DNA of 64,000 nt from CAZVPF01 sp964628195. Its GTDB lineage: Bacteria > Planctomycetota > Phycisphaerae > Sedimentisphaerales > Anaerohalosphaeraceae. Positions within the stretch are counted from its first letter, which is position 1. The number at the start of each line of letters is the position of its first letter. This document shows, one piece after another, positions 7,521 to 21,200 of the stretch. A program made the translations under genes and the position numbers. Location of the stretch: NCBI GenBank assembly GCA_964628195.1, contig CAZVPF010000007.1, forward strand, positions 1-64,000. Direction: 5' to 3'. The notes under the pieces are model-generated. The model was given only the letters and a program-made list of their open reading frames with translations. It did no database searches and was not told the DNA's origin.

Positions 7521-8813
7521 TTAATTATCGTTTTCGATTTCAATATTTGCCCCGAGCGAGCACATCAGGTCCCGGAATTCGGGAAAGGTAACCGCTGCTG
7601 CCTGGGCTGTGTTTATCGTTGACGGCTGGTCACAGGCCATAGCCGCTATTGTCAGGGCCATTACAATCCTGTGGTCGTCGTGGCCTTGCAGCTGGGCGGC
7701 GTTAATCCTATCAGCCTGGTGTATTATAAGCCCGTCGGGGAGTTCTTCAACAGCTACGCCCATTTTTTTCAGTTCCCGGGCCATGCATGCAATTCGGTCG
7801 GTTTCTTTTTTACGGGCCTGGGGCACGTTCAAGAGCTTTGTTGTGCCTTTGGCAAAGGCGGCGGTTACCGCCATGGCCGGGAGGGCGTCGGGGGTTCTGT
7901 TCATGTCAATTTCAGTTCCGGTCAGTTCGGATTTCCTGACCCGGACCGTGCCGTCGGTTTCTATATTTATATCGGCGTTCATTTTTTTGAGGTAATCGGC
8001 GACGGCCTTGTCGGGCTGGCTGTCGGAGAAGTCCAGGCCGGTAATGGTTATGTCCGCATCGAGGAGAGCACCTGCGCAAAGGAAAAACGTTGCGCTGGAA
8101 AAGTCCGCGGGTATTTGCCGGCTGAAAGGCTTGTATTGCTGGTTTCCTTTTATATTGAAGCGTTTCATGTTGTCGTTTTCGTATTCGATTCCCTGCTCGT
8201 CAAGCCAGTCGAGCGTCATTTGCACGTAATCGGGTTCATATAAAAGGGGCACCTCGATCTCGGTGTCTTTTTCCGCGAGCGGACATGCGAAAAGCAGAGA
8301 GGAGAGGTACTGGCTGGTGAAGCATTCTATTGAGGTTTTTCCGCCTTTAAGTTTGCCGGATACTGATAACGGGGCCATGCCGTTGTTTTCGAGGGACATT
8401 ACTTTTGCGCCCAGTTCATTTAGAGAGCGGATCAGCGGGTCAATCGGCCTGGAGCGTATCTGTTTGTCGCCTGTTAAGGTTATCGATATATCCTGATCGG
8501 CGAGAGATGCAGAGCCGGCGGCGATGCGGAGGGTGGTTCCGGAGTTACCGACGTCTATTGTTTCATTCGGCTGGGCTATTTGGCCTCGTGTGCCGTTTAC
8601 GATCCAGCGGGTGTTATCGGACGAATCGATGTCGGCGCCGAGCAGCGAATAAGTTTTAACCGCGCTTAAAGTGTCGCTCGAAATAAGCGGAGCCACTATT
8701 TCGCTTTTGCCTGCAGCAAGCGAAGCCAAGGCCACGGCACGGATTGTATGGGACTTCGAGCCGGGAATCTTAACGGTTCCCTGTAAACCAGAGCTGTATA
8801 CTCTAAATATCAC
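7521..8813 (-). CDS. aroA: 3-phosphoshikimate 1-carboxyvinyltransferase (EPSP synthase)
   Basis: Sixth step of the shikimate pathway: transfers enolpyruvyl from PEP to shikimate-3-phosphate. The 430-residue protein shows PGSKSHTIRA (substrate phosphate binding), NSGTTLR, RSRPIDPL, the DSQPDKA segment and DDHRIVMA near the C-terminus, all in family order. The start is a GTG at 8813, preceded by GAGAAAAG. It supplies the substrate for the aroC gene directly downstream, and the two are almost certainly cotranscribed. Confidence 0.95.
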   Translation of the reverse strand: MIFRVYSSGLQGTVKIPGSKSHTIRAVALASLAAGKSEIVAPLISSDTLSAVKTYSLLGADIDSSDNTRWIVNGTRGQIAQPNETIDVGNSGTTLRIAAGSASLADQDISITLTGDKQIRSRPIDPLIRSLNELGAKVMSLENNGMAPLSVSGKLKGGKTSIECFTSQYLSSLLFACPLAEKDTEIEVPLLYEPDYVQMTLDWLDEQGIEYENDNMKRFNIKGNQQYKPFSRQIPADFSSATFFLCAGALLDADITITGLDFSDSQPDKAVADYLKKMNADINIETDGTVRVRKSELTGTEIDMNRTPDALPAMAVTAAFAKGTTKLLNVPQARKKETDRIACMARELKKMGVAVEELPDGLIIHQADRINAAQLQGHDDHRIVMALTIAAMACDQPSTINTAQAAAVTFPEFRDLMCSLGANIEIENDN

Positions 8814-9292
8814 CTTTTCTCACTCCGTTATATAATTATTTCGATAGCAGGCAATAGTTTAGCTGTTGGCGGGGCCATTTCAATGATTTTAATGTATAAT
8901 TAATTATTTTTATTTGAGCAGAGCCTGGTTTACGGATTGTAATGAAAATTGAAAAACAAGAATATGTTAATGTAACAACTTACTTTTTTCTGGACCTCTA
9001 TTTGTAAAGGGGTGATGAATGGCTATAAGTAAAAAAGTACCCACTTTTACACAAAATAGCCCTATAATACTACCCCAGTATATATTTTTTTTCTAAATTG
9101 ACTGTTTTTTATGGCATCGATAAAAAAATATGCTTAAATATCGGTTAAACCACAATGTTATGTTTTCCGATATGTCAGCGATGGAATATACGTTAAAGGG
9201 TCCTTTACAGGTCTCTTTTCGCTATTTTGTGAACCGGTTTTATCGGAAATGGAATGATGATACAATTAACCTCACTGAATTCGGAGGGTAAG
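8814..9292. other. AT-rich divergent intergenic region
   Basis: Separates aroA from the giant surface-protein gene and must hold promoters for both. A rightward TTGACT at 9098-9103 is followed 17 bp later by TAAAAA, and a TATAAT occurs at 9063-9068 without a good -35. AAAGGGTCCTTT at about 9194-9205 is a near palindrome close to the start codon and could be an operator. No reading frame or RNA is supported. Confidence 0.4.
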
Positions 9293-12200
9293 ATGAAACG
9301 CTTACTATTTACACTTGCAATTATTTTTGTTATTTCCAGTTGTGCATTTTCGGCTATTCGCCTGGTGCCGACGCAATACAGCACGATCAATGCGGCGGTT
9401 GCAGCATCAAACGATGGTGATGTGATTATCCTTGCGCCCGGGCGTTATACTTTACCTGATGCCGCTGGGCCGGACGGTGTAGAGATCAACAAGAACATTA
9501 CTATCCAGAGTATGATAGATCCCGCCAATCCGGACTGGGAAACTATTGAATCTACGATAATTGATTGCGGCGGTGGTAAGTATGGTGTCAATTCACAGGG
9601 TAAGCCTCGTACGGAGTTCAAATCTCAACGAGCATTTCATATTACAGGTGGAAAGTCTCCCAGCATAATCGGAATTACTATTGAAAACGGATACTTTGCA
9701 GGTGCCGTTGCAGGGATGCTGCCTATTGTTTCTTACGATTGCAGTTGGGCAACTCCGCAGTGGCATGTTACGATAAACGTTGATGAATTCTGTCCTGATA
9801 TGGACCCTGTTGTAGAAAGACAGCGTGCTGAAAGCGGTGACAGCGCTGACGGTGACGGTTACGGCGGGGCGATATTTATTGACAACGCCTCTCCGGTTAT
9901 TACTTGCTGCCTGTTCAGGGACAACGCTGTATGCGGTGGTGTAGGTGCAGACGGTGAAAACGGTTTTAGTACACCTGTGGGCAGTGACTTAGACGCACAG
10001 TGGGGCGGACACGGCGGGCACGGCTGGGGTAACGGTTTCGGCGGTGCCATCGCTATACAGAACGCAGCGAGCAAACCGGTCATAACAAAATGTAAGTTTT
10101 ACAACAATATGGCCCGAGGCGGCATTGCCGGTAACGGCGGCAGGGGCGGTGACGCGCGTGGAAGCGGCGAAGCCGGCGGCGGCGGTGACGGTGGTTCGAT
10201 AGGAGTTCCGGATACGGCTACTTACGCCCTTTTGAACCCCAATAGAGCTCCTTCTATACCAGCAATGCCAGGCAATGGAACATCGCGCGGGCTTGGCGGT
10301 GCGATCTGGGCGGCTGCCCAGGTTGAACTGGTAATAGAGGATTGTGAATTCGAGGGTAACGAGGCGACTAACGGTATCATTGGTGTTGGCGGGACGCGTT
10401 CATATATCGGAAGTGACGGCAGTGACCTGCTTTTGCAGACGACCGGATGGAGCGGCTCGGATGGAGGGGTGCTGGATGCCGACGGTGACGGTGCATTGGA
10501 CTCACTTTGGGGCGGGGCGGTCTATCTTGACGGTCAGAACAAACTAACAATGAATAATAGTGTCTTCAAGGCTAACGAAGCATATTATATGCTTGTAGGC
10601 GAAATCGTTTCAAGCGTTGATCCTTTTATAATTACATTATATGATTTTGCCGAGGCCGGGTATGATGATTTGGACGAGGCCAGCTTCAATCCCTCTTACG
10701 GTTCAAACAACGAAGCAGGCGCCGGTTTATATGACAGGGGCTTTAGTGTAATAACGCTTGATAACTGCGACTTTTACGAGAACCTCGGCGGTGCGATTTG
10801 GTGCGGTGAGGATACGAGTTTCAGTTTGACTGTCAGTGACCCGACTGAGCGCAACGATATTTCGGGCAACTACAGGGACGGTGCCGGCGGCGGTATATAC
10901 CTGAGGGAAAATCATCCGGGAAGCACACTTCCTGCAATAATAGCCGATACGAGTTTCTCGGGGAACCGGGCAAACGGTGACGGTGCGGGCCTGTTCATGG
11001 CATGTCCTGGTGATATTATTGATTGTACGTTTTCCAATAACTGGGCACAGGGCGGCTATGAAGGCGGCGGTATGGCATGGTTTAATTGGAGCGACAGTGA
11101 TGTTATAAATATTTCAGGCACGAATTTCGGAGGCAATAAATCTCGCTTCGGCGGCGGTTTATATATGAGGCAGCCGAACTGCACTATGACCGAATGTTAT
11201 ATCGGGGATAACACCGCACAGAGCGGCGGCGGTCTGTATATTGCCGACGGTTCGCTGGATATGAACGACGTGATAGTTATGGATAACACCGCAACGGACG
11301 GGGAGGCCAACGGAAACATCGGCGGCGGCGGAATGCTGCTTGCGAGTGTTAATACGACCCTTACCGACTGCCTGATTACAGGTAACCGGGCCCAGGGCGA
11401 CAACGGTTACGGCGGAGCTATCCGATGCTACGGCGGCCAGGACGATTACAGCATAGATTATATTATTACCAACTGTGTTATAAGCGATAACTATGCCGAG
11501 CAGGCAGGCGGGGGTTTAACCTCGGAGATATACGCAGATGTGGATATTGAAAGCTGCACGATTGCCGACAACAGCACCGACGGAATGGGCGGCGGCATTT
11601 ACACATTCCTTTTCAGCCAACTTAACGTAGACTACAGCATACTCCACAACTGCAATAACGGCGCTGTTTATAAGGACCTGATGGGCGGTTTCGAACTGAA
11701 TTACAACCTGTTTTCGGCAAATCCTCAGGGAGATTTGTTTGCGGACGGCAGTTATTACGATGCCACGGGTATAAACGGTTTTGCAGGAAGTGACAATAAC
11801 ATCAACGGCAGCGCAAGTTTTGTAAGCGGCACCTTCGGTTCTTACTATCTCGGCGCTGCAAGTGACGCCATAGACGCAGGTGATATACTTGCCGACAGCA
11901 AGTTCGATCCTGCTACTTACACAACCACAACAGATGACCTGCCGGACGCAGCAAATCTTGACTTAGGCTATCACTATAAGCAGGCCTCGGCGGTCGGTCA
12001 GAAGACACTTACGATATCTACCGACGGTAACGGCGGGGTCAGGGTTGACGAGGGTGCGGTTGTCTCCTCGTTCAGCCAGAGTTTCACTGCCGGGGTCATT
12101 GTCGAAATAGAGGCGGTGGCCAACGGTGGATACCGTTTAAAGAGCTGGACCGGGGGAACAGTAAACGACGGCAGCGTAAGCTCGTACAATACTGTGCTGA

Positions 12201-15200
12201 TGAACACTGATAAGCATATTCATATCACATTTAACCAGCCAAGAGTGATACATGTCGGTCCTGACGGTGATTATGATTACGCAACTATCGAAGATGCGGT
12301 ATTTGACGCCCTTCCCGGCGATATCATCGAGGTAAGTCCGGGCGTCTGGCGGCCTCATAACACACTTGAAATCAGCAAGCCTATAACTATACGTTCGATA
12401 AACCCGAACGATCCTGATGTTGTCGCAAGCACGATTATCGACGGTCGCGGCGACCAGGGCGGAGTCATGTGGGCAATGAGGGCGTTTAGGTTTACTTCCG
12501 ATGTGCGGAGGGATACAGTAGTAGAAGGGTTTACACTGCGTAATTTCCGCTGGGCGCCGGCAGGGATCGCTCCAAGCCAGTACCCTTGTGAGCCGGGCGG
12601 TGACGGCATGGATATTTACGGTGCTATTATGTCACTTCATCAATACGCGAGCCCGACGATCCGCAAGTGTATTTTTGAGCAGGGTGGATTATTTGGCGTG
12701 AACGGCGGAAGAGGTCATGACGCGGGAGACGGTTATCATGCCTCTCGCGGCGGCTGGGGCGGCAGGGCCTTTGGAGGCGCGGTATACTGCGGGCGGGATA
12801 CGGATCCACTGTTTGAGGAGTGTATTTTCCGTGACAACTATGTACGCGGCGGCGATGGCGGGAACGGCGGGGATGCTTTCAATGCAAACTGGACAGCGAA
12901 TTACGGCGGTATGTGGAGCCAGCAGAACGAATGGGCGATCGAGTGCACCACGGTGGACATTATATCCGGTGATTTATGGGCCTATTGGGGCTATGAGGAA
13001 AACTATAAATATTACACCGGTTTCGGGGGTGCGATCTACTGCGATACCGGTTCTACGGCAACTTTTGAGGACTGTGAGATTTATGACAACTCAGCCGACG
13101 GTCCCATGAGCGGAACAGGCGGGATAACAACCACCGGCAGAGCCGAGTACCCGCAGATCGCTTACAGGTTACCGAGTTACGGAGGCGGAGCTTTTTGCCA
13201 GGACGGCAGCGACGTTAAATTTATTCGCTGCGAGTTCCGTAATAACTCGGCGACTGTCGCACAGGCTACAGACTTTTTCCTTGATCCTTATCTTGGTTAC
13301 GGCGGCGGTGTTTGCGCCCACAGGTCGGCAAAGGTTACTTTCGAGCAGTGTGACTTTACTGAAAACCAGGCAAGCGTCGGCGGTGCTGTGAACTGGGATA
13401 ACGGGGCGGAGATAAACTTTACAGATTGTCATTTTGAAAACAATACAGCCCTTCAGGGCGGCGGTCTGCTTTGTACGGACGCAAGCGGTCTTGTCAGCGA
13501 CTGTAACTTTATAAGCAACTTCGCGAATCTCGAAGTACCGACTCCCGCTGGCGGAGTTGTTCAGGAAGACCCGGAAATACTGGGCAGGGGCGGCGGTGTT
13601 TGTTCGCTTTCTTCTCTGCTGGATATTATCAATACCGATCTTGAGAACAACGTGACCAATGGTTTCGGCGGCGGTATCTATATGAGCAACGGCAACCTTG
13701 TCGAGCCTGTGGTTTCGAACTGTCTCATTAAAGGAAACACAGCCGAGACAGGCGGCGGTATCTACAGCTTCAACGACAACAGCATATTGCTTGACTGCAT
13801 AGTGCAGTATAACGAAGCGACCGATGCGGGCGGCGGTGTTCGTTTCGGTGGAAGCGATGAGAACCAGATATTCACCCCATCGCTGTTTAACTGTCTTGTT
13901 ACTAATAACAAGGCGGGCAGAGAAGGGGGCGGTGTATCCGTAAGCTGGTACAACGATCCGGACCTGACCAACTGTACAATCGCCGACAACCGTGTCTACG
14001 GACACCCGGGATACGGCGGCGGTATAGCTGCAGCGAACGGCTGTGTGGTTGATGTGAAAGACAGCATTGTGTATCGTAACAATGCAAGTGTCGGGGCTCA
14101 GCTTTGCATAGCCGACGGGGATTCTTATATTAATCCACCTTCGGCATTGAATGTAGAGTACAGTAATGTCGAGCTTGGCGCCGAAGAGCTGCCGCTTGAT
14201 TTCATACTTATGATCGACGCGACAGGCAGTATGCTTGACGATATCGACGCCGTGAAAGAGGCTTCCGATATGCTGCTTACTGAGATAATGACCAGTACGC
14301 CCGATTCGCGGGTGGCGATTGTAAGTTACCGTGACTATCCCGAAGGGGGGTACGGCTTTGAAGGCGACTGGGTTTACCGTTATGAACAAGGTTTCACAAC
14401 GGACGTTGAGAGCGCACAGGCGGCTATCCAGGCGGTAGAAGCGGGCGGCGGTGTTGACTGGCCCGAATCGCTTTACAGTGCACTTATGAGCGTGCTTAAC
14501 CCTGCCAAACTCGAGGCTGATCTTACGGCGGCAGACAAAGCGGCGTATATAGACACCGAGGGTGCTCTTGGCAACTGGCGGTCCGGCAAGGTTAACCGTG
14601 TCATAATTGTTATGAGCGACGCACCTGCACATGACCCTGAACCTTTCATTGGTTATACGGCGGAAACGATAATAGCCGAAGCGACCGAAACATCTCAAAA
14701 GGTAGGGATATATCCGGTGTTTATCGGAACTGATGAGCAGGCGCTCAATGACCTCGGCGAACTGGCTGAGGGTACGGGAGGCACAGTGTTCGGAGCGCTT
14801 GAGGCTACGGACGTTGTTCCTGCGATTATGCAGGCGATCGATATTATCACTAACAGCATACCTATCTATGTTGGTGGCGGCGGTACGCTTAACGGTAAAA
14901 CCCCGGGTGGTCTTGCGGACTGGCTGGGTAGTTTTGATACTGCCAGCGATTTCCCCGAATGGGAATCGGTGTTCTTTAATATTTCGGACGATCCTGAGTT
15001 CTTAGGCGAGGACCTTTATTTCCTTAAGCAGGAGCGCGGCGGCCAGCTTGCATCGCAGCAGAGCCCGTGTGTTAACGCAGGTTCTGACCTGGCGGTTAAT
15101 GTAGGGCTGGATAATTACAGTACGGCAAGCAACGGTGCAGCGGATATAGACTTTGTTGACCTCGGCTTCCACAGGTATATACCGACATTCGAGCCGAATG

Positions 15201-18200
15201 AATATTATCTTACGATTAATGAACTTAGCGATAATATGAACCTGGTCGCGGATCCAGGCAATTATCATTCCGTTGATCCTTACACGTGGTTTACAACGGT
15301 TAAGCTGGAAGTTGATCCGCCAGCGGACAGCACCCTTGATGTGCAGTGGACCGGGACGGACGATGACAACGTTATAAGCACCGTTAATTATGTTACAATG
15401 GACGGCAATAAGACGGTTTCGGCTAAATACGCTAAAGTCGGAAAGACTCTTACAATATCCGTTGACGGCCAGGGCAAGGCGAACGCTTATGACCAGGAAG
15501 GCGGATATTTAGGACAGGCAACGGTTGACACACCACTTGAACTGACCCTTGCATTGGGGACCATGGTTGATGTTGTTGCCGCGTATGACGCTAATGACTA
15601 TCGTGTCAAGATGTGGCAGGGATTTGACGAGAGTCCCGCGTGGGGCCTGGAGCAAAACACCGTCACTGTTTATGATAACAAAAGCGTTATCGTGATCTTT
15701 GAGTCCAATGTTGTGAAGAACCTTCTGGTTCCTTCACAGTTCGAGACGATCGCCGAGGCAGTCGCCTATGCGAGCCCGAACGATCACGTTGTGCTTGAAA
15801 GAAGCGACACGCCTTATATTGTGAACGATCCTGAAGGTATTGATTTTGAAGGCAAGCCTCTCATTATCCGGTCGGAAAATCCGTATGACCCGCAGATCGT
15901 AGCAGAGACGGTTCTTGACTGCAACGGTTCCAAGAATAACCAGCGCAGGGCTTTCCACTTCCACAGTGGAGAAGATGCCAACACGAAGATACTGGGTATT
16001 ACCATTAAGAACGGTTATTACTCAGGTGCTGTCGGTGAGGACTACTCGGAGCCTGGTTATCTGACCAATCCAACGGAGACTGACCCTGCAAACTATGTAT
16101 ACAGCGCAAACAGCGGTGACAGCGCCTCCGGTGACGGATATGGCGGTGCCATACTTTGTGAGAACGGCAGCAGCCCGCACATTGAGAACTGCGTATTTAT
16201 CAACAATGTTGTCACAGGCGGTGTCGGTGGTGACGGTGCCAGCGGTTTTTATCTTGGCTCAGATTCGAGCACCGACGGGCAGTGGGGCGGTCACGGTGGT
16301 GACGGCAGCGGTTACGGTTACGGCGGGGCGGTTGCCTGTATGGATTCGAGTTCTCCGACAATATTGAGCTGTGTTTTCGAGCAGAACCAGGCTTACGGCG
16401 GACTCGGCGGTGACGGTGGTGACGGCAGCAGGAATGAAGGCAGCGGCGCTGAAAGCTGGGGCGGTAACGGCGGAGACGGAAGCGGTTCGGGTATTGGCGG
16501 AGCTATTTACGTCGACACTGACAGCCTTGCCGTTATCGAGAACTGTACGTTCTTCGAGAACATTTCAAGTTTCGGCACCCCGGGCCAGGGCGGCACCAAA
16601 GGCGCGGGAAGCGCGCTTGATCCTGTCGCCAGAGACGGCAGAGACGGACAAATACTTAACTATGATGATGTCGCCGGTGGTGCGATAGCATATAATACAG
16701 GAGCCAACGGAACGGTCAAGGATTCTGTCTTTGAGCAAAATGCAACTGTTAAAGACGCCGAAACCGATTACGACTTCGAATTGCGCCAGTCCGTAACAAG
16801 CTATATCGCGGGCATGGGCGGAGCTATATACCTCGAGGACGAGTGTCAGCTTCTGGTAAGGAACTGTGACTTCATTGAAAACTTCGGCAGCGCGATATAT
16901 GCTCAAAAGCTTGTCGATCTGACTGTGAATACAGCTTTGACCTCTGAAAGGAACAACTTCATCTCTAACACAGGTGCGATTTCGGGTTCGGCGGTATTTA
17001 TGGCTGATGAGACTTCGGCTAATTTTGTGCGTTGCGTGTTTAACACCAACAAAGCGGAAAGTTTCGGCGGCGCGATTGCGATGGACGGTGACCTGACGAT
17101 CAGTCTCAGCACCTTCTCCGGCAACAGTGCAGGTGAATACGGCGGTGCGGTATACCTCTACGCGGAGGATCCGAACACGCCGCTTTCAGGACACCGAACA
17201 CTGCAATTTGCTTCTGCGGACACAAGCTTCTCAGGCAACACGGCACAGAAAGGCGGGGCCATTTACCTGCGGGACTTCGAGGGCGACCTGACTGATTCGT
17301 ATGTTGTCGGCAACAGCGCTGAGCAAGGCGGCGGCATGCATCTTTCGGTCGGCTCGATGGCTATAAGCGGCGGAATTGTAGGTGAGAACATCGCCGACGG
17401 CAAAGACGCACAGGGCGGCGGTATACTTTCGAAGAACTCGCTTGTCCGGATTGAAAACTGCGAGATCCGGAACAACAAGGCTGTCGCTAACCTTTCTGTC
17501 GGCGGCGGTATTTGTTTCTACGGAGCCGACCCGGATTACATAGAAGATCATATTCTGTTCAATTGCCTGCTGTTCGGTAACGAAGCCGACTTCGGCGGAG
17601 CAACGGCATTTATGCAGGGCGGAAGCACTGATCCGGTCCTCGGTGAAATAACGAACTGTACGTTTGCGGACAATATTGCCAATGACTATGGTTCGGCGAT
17701 CTACTGTGACAACGAAGCGGGTGTTGATGTTATTTATTCGGTATTCGCAGGAAATAACGGAACAGCGGTATACGAGAAAGATGTTCTCGACTCTATTATT
17801 GGTTACTCCCTGTTCTTTGCTAATGTTGGTAAAGATTATGGCTTCTATGACACTGTCGATGATGCAGTATACACATACAAGGGAGAATCCGATCTTGAAG
17901 CTATAGGGTTTACAGAGATAGTTGACGGAGATCCGGCGTTTGTGAGCGCTTCTACCGGCGAGTATTACCTGACCCAGGACACCTCCAGTGCTGCATGGAA
18001 CGCAGGCGATGTTAATGCCGACCAGGTTGTTTCGCCTATGAGTTCGATAAACCTTGGCGATCTGACGACCTCTACCGATCTTAGCCTTGACGACGGCCTG
18101 ATTGACTATGGTTATCACTACCCGTTGACGACACCGGAGTTTACAGTGACTATCGAGTCCGACGGAAACGGTAAGTTCAAGGTAGGTGATTCCGATACGC

Positions 18201-21200
18201 TTTACAGCAGCTATTCGGCAACGTACGCCGGTGGTGAGACGGTCGCAATAACGGCGGTTCCGAGTATGGGTTATGTTGTTCAAAGCTGGTCAGGCGGAAC
18301 CGACGACGACAGCTCATTTGGCACTACCAATTCGGTTCTTGCCGGTCCGGATAAGACAATAAAGATTACTTTCAGGCAGCCCAACACGCTGGTTGTTCCC
18401 GGTCCCTATCCGACGATACAGTCGGCTATAGATGCGGCAGAGCCTCATGATATAGTTGTTATATCACCCTCGACGGAGCCTTACAGGAGTCAGAATGGCA
18501 TATTGATCAACAAGCCTCTGACGCTTACGGGAGCTAATCCGGACGACCCGTCGGTTGTAGCTTCAACGATTATCGAGCAGGACGCCGGTCCGGGCGCAGG
18601 TGTAGGCAGATGCTTTAACTTCAGAAATGTAGGTCCTGAGACGGTACTTAGCGGGTTTACCATACAGAACTGGGGCTTTACTGTCGTACCTCCGAAAGAT
18701 CCGGAAACTCCCGGGACAGACGGTGTGGACGGTTTCGACGCGTACGGCGGCGGCATTGAGCTTATTAATGCTTCACCGATTATCCGTAATTGCGTAATCA
18801 GGAACTGCCATATCAGGGGTTCGGTTGGAGCGAATGGTACAAATGGTGATGAGTCCCGTCCCGACGGCGGCGACGGCGGACGGCCGGGCGGCGGGTACGG
18901 CGGCGGTATTGCAATAAGGGGAAACAGTCATCCGAAGATTTATAACTGTGTCTTTGAGAACAATTACGCTGACGGTAACGTAGGCGGTAACGGCGGTGAC
19001 GGTCACAGCGAAGGCGGTGCCGGCGGCTACGGCGGTGGGGCGTATCACTTTGGTGATATTGACAATCCTCCTCTTTATACTGTAGGCAGCGGTCACGGCG
19101 GCGCAGCATATATAGGTGATGGCTCCAAACCGCTCTTTGAGAGCTGCAGCTTTATCGACAACCAGAGCCAGAGCGGAACCAACGGTATAAGCGGCCAGAG
19201 CCAGCCGAGCGGATTGCGGCCTGAGCCTACGCTTCCTTGGCAGATAGACAACTTTGGCGGTGCGGTGTTCTGCGGAACCGGGAGTGAGCCTACTTTCAGG
19301 GGCTGTACTTTTATGAACAACAGCGCCGATACTTCACTGCCTGCGGATAACAATAACGACGACAACTGGATCGGTTACGGCGGCGCGATCGCATACGAAA
19401 ACGGCGCAAAACCGGTTATAGAAAACTGTACTTTCGACAACAACACGGCGAACGTCGGCGGTGCGATTTACGGGACGTTCTCGAATGTTATGATTATTGA
19501 CAGCCTGTTAGAGGACAATGTTTCCTCTGTCGGCGGCGGTATATATCATTACCAGTGCGGCGGTCTTATTTCGGGCACGACTTTCGAGAGGAACCTTGCA
19601 AACGCATCCTACAGTCGCGGCGGCGGTGTGTTCAGCTTTAACGACATGACCAGGTATGAAGATTGTGTCATTACGGACAACGTATCCCGCGGTTCCGGCG
19701 GTGGAATTTACTTTGGCGGAAGCAGCGAGGACGAGACTGTCGGTGATTCAGAGGTCTTCAACTGCCTGATAACGAATAACACGGCGACACGGGATGGTGC
19801 TGGTGCGTCTGTGAACTGGTACAGCACGCCGGACTTCATTAACTGCACGATTGCCGATAATACTGTATTCGGCAGCCCGGGCTACGGCGGCGGTATTTCG
19901 GTGAGCTACAGTTGTGACGTTTTTGTCAAGAACAGCATTGTTTACGGCAACAACGCCGGTTTCGGTTCACAGCTTTCTGTCGGCTCAGGCGATCCTTACA
20001 GCCCGTGGCCTTCGTCGCTGGAGGTGAGATATTCGGATGTTGAGCTTGACAATACTCCTCCGCCTCTGGAGTTTGTATTGATGGTCGACGCTACGGGCAG
20101 TATGTGGGACGATATTGACGAGGTCAAGGCCGCGGCGACGACCCTGTTCAACAAGATAGTAAGTCTAAATGAAACTTACAGGTTCGGCATTGTTAGCTAC
20201 CGCGATTATCCGGGCGACACCGGGGTTGAAGGCGACTGGCCTTACCGTTATGTCCAGCCGTTTACGGCGAGTGTACAAAGTGCGAACAGTATGATACAAA
20301 CTATCGAAGCAGGCGGCGGCGGTGACGGTCCGGAATCACTTTATACGGCGCTTATGAGTGTTATTGATCCTGCAAGGCTTGAGGCTGATCTAAATGCCAA
20401 TAACGGGGCAGATTATATAGATAACACACCCCCGTTCGGCGAGTGGAGCACAGGAGATGTTAAGCGCGTTATCGTTGTGATGACCGATGCTCCGCCTCAC
20501 GAAACTGAGCCGGTCGTAGGTTATACCGCGCAGACTATAGTCGACGCAGCAACCAACCCGGAACTGCCTATCAGCATCTTCCCGGTGTTTATCGGCAGCA
20601 ATACCCAGGCGCTGGATGACTACGATCAGTTTGTAGAAAGCACAGGCGGAACCGTATTCCGCGCCGACGAGGCAACGGACGTGGTTCCGGCGATCATCGA
20701 CGCGATCGAACTTGTAAGTTCGAGGACGCCTATACATGTCGAGGAAAATTGCATTTTGAACGACTACAGCAGCAGTGAACTGAGTGATTGGCTGTATCAA
20801 TTTGAAACAGTGGAGTTCCCAGAATGGAAGAATGTTTATAATAACATCTCGTCCGATCCATGTTTCGTTGAAGGGCCGCTGGGTGAATATTATCTTAGCC
20901 AGATAATGGCGGGTGATCCAAGCCAGAGCCTTGCTGTCGACGCCGGCGATCCTTGTTCCCCGGTATTTCCGCTTGATTACACTACACGTACAGACAATAA
21001 GCCTGATGAAGTTCCAGTTGACATGGGTTTCCATTATCCTCTTCAGTACGACGTTGAAGCGTGCAGTATTGCAGACCTGAACTTTGACGGGATTATAGAT
21101 GTTCTGGATATCGCAACTTTCGCTGAAAACTGGGCGGAACCGAATTGTGTAGGCCCTGATTGGTGCGGAGGTTCGGACTTGGTAAGGAACAGTCTTAACT

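Noticed and set aside
13169..14698. A 509-codon open frame on the minus strand inside the giant gene
   Set aside because: It is a shadow of the repetitive glycine- and asparagine-rich coding of the plus strand, with biased composition, no ribosome site and no recognisable domain.
9293..21057. CRISPR-like or satellite DNA repeats in the giant gene
   Set aside because: Repetition is at the protein level (GGGIY, NCxFxxN) with varied codons and spacing; there are no identical direct repeats with unique spacers.
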